A stretch of DNA of 64,000 nucleotides, from positions 26,523-90,522 of the forward strand of contig JAKEFB010000104.1 of the NCBI GenBank assembly GCA_022616275.1, read 5' to 3'. Under the pieces are notes generated by a model. The model was not told the DNA's origin, made no database searches, and saw only the letters and a list, made by a program, of their open reading frames with translations. Source of the stretch: Chloroflexota bacterium (GTDB lineage Bacteria; Chloroflexota; Anaerolineae; Promineifilales; Promineifilaceae). How positions within the stretch are numbered: position 1 is the stretch's first letter; each line of letters begins with the position of its first letter. A program made the position numbers and the translations under genes. Of the stretch, positions 50,988-59,277 are shown one piece after another.

Positions 50988-52421
50988 ATGGCTGATTACC
51001 GCGTTGAGAAAGATTCTCTTGGCGAAGTAAAGGTTCCTGCCGACGCTTACTGGGGGGCGCAGACCCAACGAGCCATTGACAACTTCCCTATCAGTGGCTT
51101 GAAACAATACCCGGCCTTTATCTGGGCTATGGCCATGATCAAGCGCGCCGCGGCCGAAGTGAATTCGAGCCTGGGCCTTTTTAAAGATAAACAGGTAGCG
51201 GACAAGAGTATCTCCGGTGAAGCGATTGCCCAGGCTATCATGGTCGCGGCCGACGAAGTAATTGAGGGACGCTCGAACGATCAATTCCTGGTAGACCCCA
51301 TCCAGGCCGGCGCGGGTACCAGCCACAATATGAACGTCAATGAGGTGATTGCCAACCGGGCCAACGAGCACCTGGGCTATCCCCTGGATGCGCCGCAAAA
51401 GCCGGTGAACCCCAACGACCACGTCAATATGGCCCAATCTACCAACGACACCATTCCCACGGCCATTCGCCTGGGCTGCCTGTGGCGGCTGGACGAGCTG
51501 TTGCAGAGTCTGGACACCCTGGTCGAGGCGTTACAGCAGAAGGCGGCCGAGTTTGACGACGTAATTAAAAGCGGGCGCACACACCTGCAAGACGCCGTTC
51601 CGGTGCGGCTGGGCCAGGAATTTGGCGCTTACGCCCGGGCCATTCAGCGAGACCGGGAGAAAATTGCCGAGTCCGCCAACGGCCTGCGCCGCCTGGGAAT
51701 TGGCGGCACAGCCACCGGCACAGGACTAAACGCCCACCCGGAATACCACGGCCGGATGGTGGCTACCCTCAGCCGCCTGACTGGTCTGCACTTGCTGGAA
51801 TCAGACAACCTCTTTGAGTCCATGCAGAGCATGGCCGACCCAGTCCATTTCAGTGGCGCGCTGCGCACCCTGGCCCAGGACCTGATCCGCATTGCCAACG
51901 ATTTCCGCCTGCTCTCTTCCGGCCCCAGCACCGGGCTGGACGAGATTCGCCTGCCGGCCGTCCAGCCCGGCTCTTCTATTATGCCGGGTAAGGTCAACCC
52001 TGTCCTGGCCGAAATGCTCAATATGGCTATGTTTCAGGTGGTTGGCAACGATTTGACGGTGCTGCTGGCCGGCCAGGCGGGCCAGCTTGAGCTGAACGTG
52101 ATGATGCCCATCATTGGTTACAACCTGTTTCAGAGCATGGACATCATCATTAACGCCGTACACGCCTTCGCCGAGAAGTGCGTTCGGGGAGTCTTGGCCA
52201 ACCGCGAAAAGGCCGAGGGTTGGCTGGCTAAGAATGCTATCCTGGTGACGGCTCTCAACCCGGTCATTGGCTACGCCAAAGGAGCGGAGGTCGTCAAGGA
52301 AGCCATGCGCACCAACCGGCCGGTGCGAGACGTTGTCGTTGAAAAAGGATACTTGAGTGCGGAAGAAGCGGATAGACTGTTGAATGTTCGCGCCCTGACA
52401 GAGGGCGGTATTCAAGGATAA
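50988..52421 (+). CDS. Class II fumarase/aspartase family lyase
   Basis: 477 residues. The superfamily signature GSSIMPGKVNP, TGSGTATG-like GIGGTATGTGLNAHPEY and SGRTHLQDAVP are clear. The N-terminus (ADAYWGAQTQRAIDNFPISG) and LVTALNPVIGY read like fumarase C. QSTNDTIPTAIRL (fumarases usually have SSND) and GQLELNVMMP read like aspartate ammonia-lyase. So it either hydrates fumarate in the TCA cycle or splits aspartate to fumarate and ammonia. I leave the symbol open. A tetrameric cytosolic enzyme is expected. Confidence 0.85.
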   Translation: MADYRVEKDSLGEVKVPADAYWGAQTQRAIDNFPISGLKQYPAFIWAMAMIKRAAAEVNSSLGLFKDKQVADKSISGEAIAQAIMVAADEVIEGRSNDQFLVDPIQAGAGTSHNMNVNEVIANRANEHLGYPLDAPQKPVNPNDHVNMAQSTNDTIPTAIRLGCLWRLDELLQSLDTLVEALQQKAAEFDDVIKSGRTHLQDAVPVRLGQEFGAYARAIQRDREKIAESANGLRRLGIGGTATGTGLNAHPEYHGRMVATLSRLTGLHLLESDNLFESMQSMADPVHFSGALRTLAQDLIRIANDFRLLSSGPSTGLDEIRLPAVQPGSSIMPGKVNPVLAEMLNMAMFQVVGNDLTVLLAGQAGQLELNVMMPIIGYNLFQSMDIIINAVHAFAEKCVRGVLANREKAEGWLAKNAILVTALNPVIGYAKGAEVVKEAMRTNRPVRDVVVEKGYLSAEEADRLLNVRALTEGGIQG

Positions 52422-52450
52422 CAACATAGTTTCAATATAAAGGAGATCCT

Positions 52451-52867
52451 ATGAAACGCTTAACTCTTTTAACCCTTTTACTTGTGGCGGCTTTACTGTT
52501 GGCCGCCTGTGGCGGTGGCGGCGACGGCGGTAACGGTGGCGCCGAGGCCGTTTCGCTAACTTTCGAAGGCAACGATTCACTGCAGTTTAACCCGGCGACG
52601 GCCTCAGCGGCCGCCGGGGCGGAAGTGACCGTCACCCTAAATAACAGCGGTGCCCTCGAACATAGCTGGGTCCTGGTCCCCGACACGGCCGACGTCGTCA
52701 CAGTGACCGAAGCCGACGCCGTGGCCGGTGCTACAACTGGTGTGGTGGCCGGTGGCCAGAGCGGTACGGTAACCTTTACCGCGCCGGCCGCCGGGACGTA
52801 CAAATATGTTTGTGCCGTCCCAGGCCACGCCGCCGGTGGTATGGTCGGCACCCTGACCGTCCAGTAA
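52451..52867 (+). CDS. Cupredoxin-domain lipoprotein
   Basis: 138 residues. Signal peptide with lipobox (LLLAAC, Cys19), then a Gly-rich spacer and a blue-copper domain. The likely copper ligands are His in LEHSWVL, Cys and His in YVCAVPGH and Met in GGMVGTL, the plastocyanin/sulfocyanin order. It would be anchored outside the cytoplasmic membrane and carry single electrons, plausibly to a terminal oxidase not in the window. AAAGGAG lies upstream of the ATG and a strong terminator follows. Confidence 0.92.
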   Translation: MKRLTLLTLLLVAALLLAACGGGGDGGNGGAEAVSLTFEGNDSLQFNPATASAAAGAEVTVTLNNSGALEHSWVLVPDTADVVTVTEADAVAGATTGVVAGGQSGTVTFTAPAAGTYKYVCAVPGHAAGGMVGTLTVQ

Positions 52868-52943
52868 TAGTGTGGAGATTGGAGATTAGAGATTGGCCCA
52901 ATCTCCAATCTCCAATTAACCAATCTCTAATCTCCAAAATGAA

Positions 52944-52970
52944 GGGCTACGGCAAAACGTAGCCCTTTTT
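52944..52970 (+). terminator. Rho-independent terminator of the cupredoxin gene
   Basis: GGGCTACG (52944-52951), GCAAAA, CGTAGCCC (52958-52965), then TTTTT. It is preceded by an inverted block of GGAGATTGG/CCAATCTCC units (52873-52936). Confidence 0.92.
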
Positions 52971-52986
52971 GCTGTCCTCACGCCTT

Positions 52987-53385
52987 ATGTTGCAGTTGAG
53001 CCGGTTGGTGTACCAGGCCTTACTGGAGCATTTGCAGGCCGTTTATCCCCTGGAAGGCTGCGGTTTCATGGCCGGCCGGGATGGCGTGGTCTATCGTCTT
53101 TACCCTGTTGCCAACCGCCTGACCAGCGCGCGGGCCTATGAGATGGAGCCGCAAGAGCAGGTGGCGGCTCTCCTGGATATGGAAGCGAGTGGCTGGGATC
53201 TGTTGGCTATTTACCACTCCCATCCCCAGGGGCCAGAACTCCCCTCGCCCACGGACGTGGCCCAGGCCCATTACCCCGAGGCTATCCAGGTGATCGTTTC
53301 CCTGCAAGACCTGGACCGGCCGGTGGTCCGGGGCTTCACCATCGTCGAGGGTCAGGTCGGCGAGGCCCTGCTGCAGGTGGTGTAA
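52987..53385 (+). CDS. JAMM/MPN-domain metalloprotease-like protein
   Basis: 132 residues from the ATG at 52987, with the complete JAMM zinc motif: Glu in PLEGCGFMAG and HSHP...SPTDV (HxH-x10-D). Bacterial stand-alone members (Mec+/CysM-linked type) remove C-terminal residues from ubiquitin-like sulfur carriers such as MoaD or CysO relatives. No such carrier is adjacent, but the MoaD-MoaE fusion at 9.7 kb needs release of its MoaD part, so a link is conceivable and untested. Cytosolic. Confidence 0.9.
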   Translation: MLQLSRLVYQALLEHLQAVYPLEGCGFMAGRDGVVYRLYPVANRLTSARAYEMEPQEQVAALLDMEASGWDLLAIYHSHPQGPELPSPTDVAQAHYPEAIQVIVSLQDLDRPVVRGFTIVEGQVGEALLQVV

Positions 53386-53447
53386 CTATCGAAGCCGGGA
53401 CGGGTTTTATAGAGTGTCGCCGGTTATGTGTCACGTTTCAAGTGTCA

Positions 53448-53515
53448 GACTTTGGCAGCCAAAGTCCTGTCACGTGGTTTGCTGCACTTGATAGGACTTT
53501 GGCCTTGCCAAAGTC
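53448..53515. repeat. GACTTTGGC palindromes and TGACACCTGG repeats
   Basis: GACTTTGGC, A, GCCAAAGTC (53448-53466) and GACTTTGGC, CTT, GCCAAAGTC (53495-53515), the latter the exact reverse complement of the 4364-4384 copy. TGACACCTGGTAC units follow to 53550. They fill the spacer before plsY. Confidence 0.78.
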
Positions 53516-53567
53516 TGACACCTGGTACTTGACACCTGGTACCTGACACCTTATTTGTGGAACGCCT

Positions 53568-54245
53568 ATGGTAAACGCTATATACCTGTTTCTCTCCGCT
53601 TTCATCGGCTACGTATTAGGGGCTGTCCCGGCCGGCTTTTTGCTGGTCAAGGTGACGAAGAAGGTGGATTTGCGGACCGTTGGCAGCGGCCGGACGGGCG
53701 GCACGAACTCTTTTCGCGCGGCCGGGCTGCCGGTGGGCATCCTGACCGCTGTCACCGATGTGCTGAAAGCCGCCTGCGCGGTCTGGGCCATCCGGGCATT
53801 GTTGGGCGAGCGCCTGCCGACCAGTTGGCTGCCCTGGGCGGAGGTAATCACCGGCATTTTTAGTGTAATCGGGCACAACTGGTCCGTTTTCCTGGGCTGG
53901 CGGGGCGGAGCCGGGACCGGGCCAAACGTCGGTTGGGCAGCGGCCATCTGGTGGCCAATCGTGCCGGCGGCCATCGTCATCGTCCTGGCTATCCTGCTGC
54001 TGGTGGGCATTGCCTCGCTGGCCTCGTTGTCCATGGCCGTTATTATTCCTATTTCCTTTGCGGTGCTGTACCTGGCTGGGGTAGGGGGCTACGATCACAC
54101 CCTGGCCTACCTGGTCGGTGGTCTCATCTCGGCCGCCGTCGTCACCTGGGCCCTGCGCCCGAACATCAAGCGGCTGCTCGAGGGGAAAGAGCGCCTGGTC
54201 GGCCCCCGGGCCAGGGCGAAGGGGAGTAATTCAGTCATCAAGTAA
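53568..54245 (+). CDS. plsY: Glycerol-3-phosphate acyltransferase PlsY-like
   Basis: 225 residues with about five membrane spans. The PlsY motifs are modified but recognisable: SGRTGGTNSFR (usual SGNxGATN), GHNWSVFLGWRGGAGTG (usual GHxFPxFLxFKGGKG). The enzyme moves an acyl group from acyl-phosphate to glycerol-3-phosphate at the cytoplasmic membrane, the first step of phospholipid synthesis. The Trp-Arg for Phe-Lys and Ala for Lys changes in motif 2 make this a divergent copy, so another PlsY may exist elsewhere. Confidence 0.85.
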   Translation: MVNAIYLFLSAFIGYVLGAVPAGFLLVKVTKKVDLRTVGSGRTGGTNSFRAAGLPVGILTAVTDVLKAACAVWAIRALLGERLPTSWLPWAEVITGIFSVIGHNWSVFLGWRGGAGTGPNVGWAAAIWWPIVPAAIVIVLAILLLVGIASLASLSMAVIIPISFAVLYLAGVGGYDHTLAYLVGGLISAAVVTWALRPNIKRLLEGKERLVGPRARAKGSNSVIK

Positions 54246-54297
54246 TTGGCCCTCAAGTACCAACTACCCAATTATCTAATTACCCAATTACCCCTGC

Positions 54298-56691
54298 TTA
54301 CCCCCCTTTCGTCAGCAACTCATACCGCATAAACCCCATCGCATCTATGACTACGTTTTGAACGGTAGGCAGGGAGACGGCGACGCGCGGTTCCTGGGTC
54401 AGGTCGAGGGTCGGGAACTCCTGGGCCCACAGGCTCTGGATCTGGCGATAAAGCTCCAGACGAGCCGTCTCGTTTGTCTCGGCCAGCGCCCTTTCTAGCA
54501 GCTCGGTCATGGCCTCGCTTTCGTAATTGGAGCAGACGCGGTCGGTACTGGTAATGAAATATTCCAGCCAGCTTAAACCGTCCAGGGAGCCGGGCGGCTG
54601 GCCGCTGGATGGCCAGCCCAACAGGTAGGCCGGGTAGTTGCAGGTCAGGCTCTGCGGCCGGAAAACGTCCCAGGGCGCGCCTTGCAGGGTGACTTCAATC
54701 AGGCCGGTCTCTTCCAGTTGCGCCGCCAGCGCCTGGGCGTACGCTTCTTCCAACGGCGTATACCGGCCGTCGTTGACGTACCAGAGGGTCATAGCCAGTT
54801 TTTGGGCCTCGGTATAGCCGGCCGCGGTGAGCAGTGCGCGGGCCTGGTCCAGGTTGCGGGCCGGTTCGGTGTCCACGTGGCCGAGCGTATCGTTGGGCAC
54901 CGGGCTGAACAGCGGCCGGCGCGTGCCTTCAAAGACCTGACTGGCCAGCGCCTCCCGGTCCACGGCATAGGCGATGGCCTGGCGCAGCCGTTCGTTGTCC
55001 CAGGGTGGCTCGCTCTGCTCAAAGACCAGGTAGCTCTTGAATACCGACGGCCCCTCCCAGTACACGAAGCCCGGCGTGTCGCGCAGCGCCAGCCGGTCGC
55101 CGAGAGGCAACCCGGTCCAGGCCATGTCAATGGCGTTGTTTTCCAAGGAACGGCGCATCCGGCCGGCATCCTCGTAAAAGCGGACCTGGATATTTTCAAA
55201 GGCGGGGGCCGTTCCTGGCCAGGAGGGGTTGGCCTTCAGCCGGACCTGGATGCCAGGCTCCCACTGGATAATCCGGTAAGGGCCCAGGCCGCTACAACTG
55301 CTGGTCGGATCAAAGTTAGCCGGGTCGCAGGCCGAACTGAGAATGAAAAAGGGCGGGGTGGCCAGCAGGTAGAGAAAATCGGCCGTTGGCGCGCCGAGTA
55401 CAAACTTAACCGTCAGCGGGTCTATGATCTGAACGGCATCGTCGTCGGCAAAGTGGTTATCGTCGGCGTCTTTGAGGATGCTGTTAATGGTAAAATTGCC
55501 CAGCCCGGCCGCCCGGTCCATGGAGAATTTTACGTCCTCGGCCGTCAGTTCGCTGTCGTCGGGGAAGGTGAGTCCCGGCCGCAAGGCAAAGGTGTATTCC
55601 AGCTTGTCCTCCGATATCTCGGGGAAATCTGTCGCCAGCAGCGGGACCAGGTTGTTGCTGGCGTCAACCGTGAGCAGGCCGCTCATCGTGTTGACGTGAA
55701 TCTCCCAACTGACCTGGTCAGGCGTCGGGCTGGCCGGGTCCAGGCTGGCCGGCAGGCCGGCCACGCCAATGACCAACTCGTTGGCCGGTGTCCCAACCAG
55801 CGACTCGCCGGCGTTGATCGTCTCCTGGGGAATCAGCCAGGCCCGCGCCAGCCGCTCGACGGTCCCGTCGGCCGCGGCCTGGCCAATGGCCTCGTTCAGC
55901 AGGTTGAGCAGCGGCTCGTTGTCGGCCGCTACAGCAATGCCGTAAGCCTGGCGGCTGATCCAGGCTTCCTGGCCGGCACCGCCGGCAATTTTTAGTTGTT
56001 GCGGATAAGTGGTGGTGAAATGCCCGGCGTCGTCGCTGTCAATGATCACCCCTTCCACTTCGCCGTCAATCAACGCCTGGAGCGCGGCCGGGGTCGTCTC
56101 GTACAGTCGCAGGTCCGGCTCGGCCAGGCCCACTGTTTCGTGAGCCGTCTGCTCGCCATAGGTGTATTGTTGCACGCCGATGGGAATGCCCGGCTGGATG
56201 TCGCTGTAGCTTTGTAGCACCCTTTCGTTGGCCCGGACGACCAGCACCTGGCCAACTTCCAGGTAAGGGATGGTGTAGGCCAGCCCGGCCGGCGGCGTCT
56301 CGGGGATGAGCAGCGCCGACATGGCCGCGTCAAACTCGCCGCTGGCGACACTGTCCAGCAGCCCGCTAAAGCTGGTGACGACAAACTCATAGTCGAAACC
56401 AGTCGCCGCCGCCAGGTCGGCCATAATGTCGGCCTCAAAGCCGACGACGTTGCCAAACTCGTCTATACCGGCAAAGTCCTCGAATCGAGATGGGGCGTCA
56501 ATGACGACGGTGATAAAGCTCAAACTCCGGGCCGGCCGGGTCGCCCCGCTCTCGGCCGTGGGGGTGGGCGCGCCGGCCGTGGCGGTGGGCGTAGCCGCCG
56601 TAGGCGCTTCCGGCTCGTCCTCGCTACAACCGGCCGCCAGTATCAGTAACAACAGTAATACTTTCCAAAAGCGATGGTTTACAAGCTTCAT
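54298..56691 (-). CDS. Fused substrate-binding lipoprotein: SBP family 3 plus SBP family 5
   Basis: 797 residues. A signal peptide with lipobox (LILAAGC, Cys about residue 22) and a Thr/Pro linker are followed by a family 3 amino-acid-type binding domain (about 55-305: GFEADIMADLAAATGFDYEF, GEFDAAMSALLI). A complete family 5 oligopeptide-type domain follows (about 320-797: LDPASPTPDQVSWEIHVNTM, YTFALRPGLTFPDDSELTAEDVKFS, AIAYAVDREALA). Each is normally a separate protein of different ABC systems. No permease gene is adjacent. Its start lies 1 bp after a small upstream frame's stop. Confidence 0.9.
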   Translation of the reverse strand: MKLVNHRFWKVLLLLLILAAGCSEDEPEAPTAATPTATAGAPTPTAESGATRPARSLSFITVVIDAPSRFEDFAGIDEFGNVVGFEADIMADLAAATGFDYEFVVTSFSGLLDSVASGEFDAAMSALLIPETPPAGLAYTIPYLEVGQVLVVRANERVLQSYSDIQPGIPIGVQQYTYGEQTAHETVGLAEPDLRLYETTPAALQALIDGEVEGVIIDSDDAGHFTTTYPQQLKIAGGAGQEAWISRQAYGIAVAADNEPLLNLLNEAIGQAAADGTVERLARAWLIPQETINAGESLVGTPANELVIGVAGLPASLDPASPTPDQVSWEIHVNTMSGLLTVDASNNLVPLLATDFPEISEDKLEYTFALRPGLTFPDDSELTAEDVKFSMDRAAGLGNFTINSILKDADDNHFADDDAVQIIDPLTVKFVLGAPTADFLYLLATPPFFILSSACDPANFDPTSSCSGLGPYRIIQWEPGIQVRLKANPSWPGTAPAFENIQVRFYEDAGRMRRSLENNAIDMAWTGLPLGDRLALRDTPGFVYWEGPSVFKSYLVFEQSEPPWDNERLRQAIAYAVDREALASQVFEGTRRPLFSPVPNDTLGHVDTEPARNLDQARALLTAAGYTEAQKLAMTLWYVNDGRYTPLEEAYAQALAAQLEETGLIEVTLQGAPWDVFRPQSLTCNYPAYLLGWPSSGQPPGSLDGLSWLEYFITSTDRVCSNYESEAMTELLERALAETNETARLELYRQIQSLWAQEFPTLDLTQEPRVAVSLPTVQNVVIDAMGFMRYELLTKGG

Positions 56692-56692
56692 G

Positions 56693-56800
56693 TTAACATT
56701 CTATAACATAGACGTGACTGCCTTCTGGTAATTCTGTTGTGGGGGTAATGTGAATGCGCCCCTGGCGCACCACTCCCTGGTAAGTTTGCACATTAGTCAT
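56693..56800 (-). CDS. Short antitoxin-like peptide upstream of the SBP fusion
   Basis: A 35-codon frame (ATG at 56800, GAGG 9 nt upstream) encoding MTNVQTYQGVVRQGRI and ending PEGSHVYVIEC. The pattern, a short strand, GRI, then a TELPEGSHVYV segment, resembles AF2212/DUF2281-type small antitoxins. The frame is open further upstream on this strand, so a longer or truncated form is possible. It ends 1 bp before the next ATG, so it may be coupled to it. The rest of the 271-bp spacer shows nothing else. Confidence 0.4.
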   Translation of the reverse strand: MTNVQTYQGVVRQGRIHITPTTELPEGSHVYVIEC

Positions 56801-56962
56801 TTCACATTCCTCGCCAAAAGCGATCATTAATACTGCTCGCAGGAAATTATAGCGAGTCACCAGGGCTTGCCAACCAGGGCTACTGCGCTTAAAGATACCA
56901 AGAATGCCTTCCTGTAGCCCTACATCCCCCTCTCTTCCCTGCTCTCTCGCTCCTCTATATTT

Positions 56963-58123
56963 CTAAATGACGTTGTACTCCCGGATCAGCCGCCCTTCGG
57001 CAAAGCGTTGCAGGTCGAGGCTGGAAATATCCAGCGTGGTCGCCCGGCCGTCCAGGATCATCTCGCTCACCAGCAGGCCGGCCACCGGGCCGTGCATGAA
57101 GCCGTGGCCGGAAAAGCCGGTTACTACATAGTAGCCGGCCAGGCCAGGGACCGGGCCGATAATGGGATGGGCGTCAGGCGTGACCTCGTAGAGGCCGGCC
57201 CAGTGGGCCACCAGGCCGGCGCGGGCCAGCAGCGGCAGCCGCTCAATGGCCGCCTCCATGTGGACCAGTTCCCACTCCTCGTCCACCCGCTCGTCAAAAC
57301 CCGGCTTCTCCTGCGGGTTGGACATCCCGGTCAGCAACCCCTTACCCTCGCGGTGGAAATAGAGGCTCCGGGCAAAGTCAATGACAAAGGGGAAGTCCGA
57401 GGGAATCTCGGGCAGCGGGGTCGTAGTCAGCATCTGGCGGCGGATGGGCTGGACCGGCAAATGTACGCCGGCCAGCTCACTGGCTGCGGCCGCCCAGGGG
57501 CCGGCGGCATTGACGACCACCTCACACGATAGGCGGCCCTGCGGCGTTTGCACGGCCGTTATTCGTTCGCCACTGACTTCAATACCGGTGACGGGCGTGT
57601 CGCTCAGCAGGCGCACCCCCAGCCGCCGGGCGGCGCTGGCGTAGCCGGCCACCACCCCGTTGGGATCGGCCAGGCCGTCCCGGCTGTGAAACGTCCCGGC
57701 CAGCACGTCATCGGCCGCCAGCAGAGGCACGCGCCGCCGCACCTCGTCGCCACTTAACCATTCCGTGTGTACCCCCAGCCGGTGCTGGAGGGCCACGTTG
57801 CTGCGGAACTTCGCCACGTCGGCCTCGTTGGTCAGCAGGAACAGGTAGCCGCAGCGGCGCAGGTCAATGGCCTGGCCAGTCTCGTCCTCGAAACGGTCCA
57901 GCATCGGCAGGCTGATTTGCGACAGGCGAATGTTAATTTCGGTGCTGAACTGGTAACGGATGCCGCCGGCGCACTTGCCGGTTGCCCCCTGGCCGAAAAA
58001 CGATTCTCGCTCCAGCAGGACGACGTCGGTACAGCCGCGCCTGGCCAGATGGTAAGCCACGCTGGCCCCCATAACGCCACCGCCGATGATGGCAACTTGA
58101 GTGGAAGATGGTAGGTCAGTCAT
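56963..58123 (-). CDS. FAD-dependent amine/imino-acid oxidoreductase (DAO family)
   Basis: 386 residues. N-terminal VAIIGGGVMGASVAYHLARRG (GxGxxG, FAD), GQGATGKCAGGIRYQF, VVNAAGPWAA and the C-terminal TPDAHPIIGPVPGLAGYYVVTGFSGHGFMHGP match sarcosine oxidase beta/proline dehydrogenase beta-type enzymes. They oxidise secondary amines such as sarcosine, glycine betaine derivatives or (hydroxy)proline. The gene lies directly downstream of the ornithine-cyclodeaminase homologue and the Liv transporter on the same strand, fitting amino-acid catabolism; the substrate is not fixed by sequence. Confidence 0.9.
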   Translation of the reverse strand: MTDLPSSTQVAIIGGGVMGASVAYHLARRGCTDVVLLERESFFGQGATGKCAGGIRYQFSTEINIRLSQISLPMLDRFEDETGQAIDLRRCGYLFLLTNEADVAKFRSNVALQHRLGVHTEWLSGDEVRRRVPLLAADDVLAGTFHSRDGLADPNGVVAGYASAARRLGVRLLSDTPVTGIEVSGERITAVQTPQGRLSCEVVVNAAGPWAAAASELAGVHLPVQPIRRQMLTTTPLPEIPSDFPFVIDFARSLYFHREGKGLLTGMSNPQEKPGFDERVDEEWELVHMEAAIERLPLLARAGLVAHWAGLYEVTPDAHPIIGPVPGLAGYYVVTGFSGHGFMHGPVAGLLVSEMILDGRATTLDISSLDLQRFAEGRLIREYNVI

Positions 58124-58153
58124 GGGGTAATTGGGTAATTGAGTAATTGGTAA

Positions 58154-59143
58154 TTAGAGTTCGACCAGCGTTCCCAGGTTCCTGGCGATGGCATTTTGCA
58201 GGGCAATGCGGCCGGCTACGGCGTCCTGGACGGCGATACCGACCGACTTGAAGAACGTCACCTGCTCCGGGCTGGTCCGGCCGGCTTTTTGCCCGCCGGC
58301 AATCTCGCCCAGCTCGGCATAGACGTGTGCTTCCGTGAGGTCGCCGGCCTGGATAGGGATGACCAGGTCGCCGGCCTCAGCCCACATCGCCTCGCGCGAG
58401 TCCACCACTACCAGGGCGCGACGCACTGTTTCGGTGTCCACCTCGCGCTTGTTGGTCTGGAAAGTGCCTACGGCGTTTACGTGGGCGCCCGGTTTCAGGT
58501 CACGGCCGTCAAAGACCGGCGTGCCGGCCGACGTGGCCGTACAGACGATGTCGGCCTCAACCACGGCTGCCTGCGGGGCGCTGGCCACAGTCACGTCCTC
58601 GGGAATCGGGCCGTAACTGGCCATCTCCCGGGCGAACGCTTCGGCGTGTTCCCGGTTAGGGCTGTAAACACGGACGGACCGGATCGGCCGGACGGTGCAG
58701 ACAGCTTCCAACTGCGTCCGGGCCTGGACGCCGCTGCCAAAAATGGCGACTACGCTGGCGTCGGCGCGGGCCAGCAAATCGGTGGCCGCCCCCGAAGCCG
58801 CGCCGGTGCGAATGGCCGTCACCGCGCCGCCGTCCATCAGGGCCAGCGGCCGGCCCGTTTCCGGGTCCAGGATCAGGACCACGCCGTGAATGGCTGGCCG
58901 GTGCTGTTTAACGTTTTCCGGAAAAACAGAGACGATTTTGACGGCCAGGTCGCCGGTCTCGGCCAGATAAGCCGGCATAACCAGGGAAATACCCCGGTGG
59001 GCCGACACGTCAATGTAGCTGCGCGCTGGCGCCGTTGCCCGCCCGGTCGAAAGTTGGGTAAAAGCCAGCTTCATCCCGGCAATAGCCTCGGCCATCGGCA
59101 AAGCCCGGACCACGTCAGCGGCGGATAAAATTCTCAGTTCCAT
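58154..59143 (-). CDS. Ornithine cyclodeaminase/mu-crystallin family reductase
   Basis: About 329 residues from the ATG at 59143; an in-frame TTG at 59155 is the alternative. Family marks: GGISLVMPAYL-like HRGISLVMPAY, AIRTGAASGAATDLLAR, the NAD-binding loop IFGSGVQARTQLEA and GAHVNAVGTFQTNKREVD. Relatives either deaminate ornithine to proline or reduce pyrroline-2-carboxylate/ketimines. With a trans-3-hydroxyproline dehydratase in the same window, the pyrroline-2-carboxylate reductase role is attractive but inferred. Confidence 0.9.
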   Translation of the reverse strand: MELRILSAADVVRALPMAEAIAGMKLAFTQLSTGRATAPARSYIDVSAHRGISLVMPAYLAETGDLAVKIVSVFPENVKQHRPAIHGVVLILDPETGRPLALMDGGAVTAIRTGAASGAATDLLARADASVVAIFGSGVQARTQLEAVCTVRPIRSVRVYSPNREHAEAFAREMASYGPIPEDVTVASAPQAAVVEADIVCTATSAGTPVFDGRDLKPGAHVNAVGTFQTNKREVDTETVRRALVVVDSREAMWAEAGDLVIPIQAGDLTEAHVYAELGEIAGGQKAGRTSPEQVTFFKSVGIAVQDAVAGRIALQNAIARNLGTLVEL

Positions 59144-59223
59144 CGAAGGGGGCAAGGGGCAGGTCTGCGAGTTTGCAAGTCTGCGAGTTTGCGAGTCACT
59201 TGCCTACTCGCAGGCTCGCTCAC

Positions 59224-59261
59224 TCAGTCCCTGGTTCAGGCTTCGCCCTGAACACGTCCTC
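59224..59261 (+). repeat. Interspersed hairpin repeat, copy 3 of 3
   Basis: Same 38-bp unit as 3261-3298. Here it lies between livF and the cyclodeaminase gene, both on the minus strand, so its orientation relative to the genes is reversed compared with the other two. Confidence 0.85.
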
Positions 59262-59277
59262 ATTACTCATTACTTTC

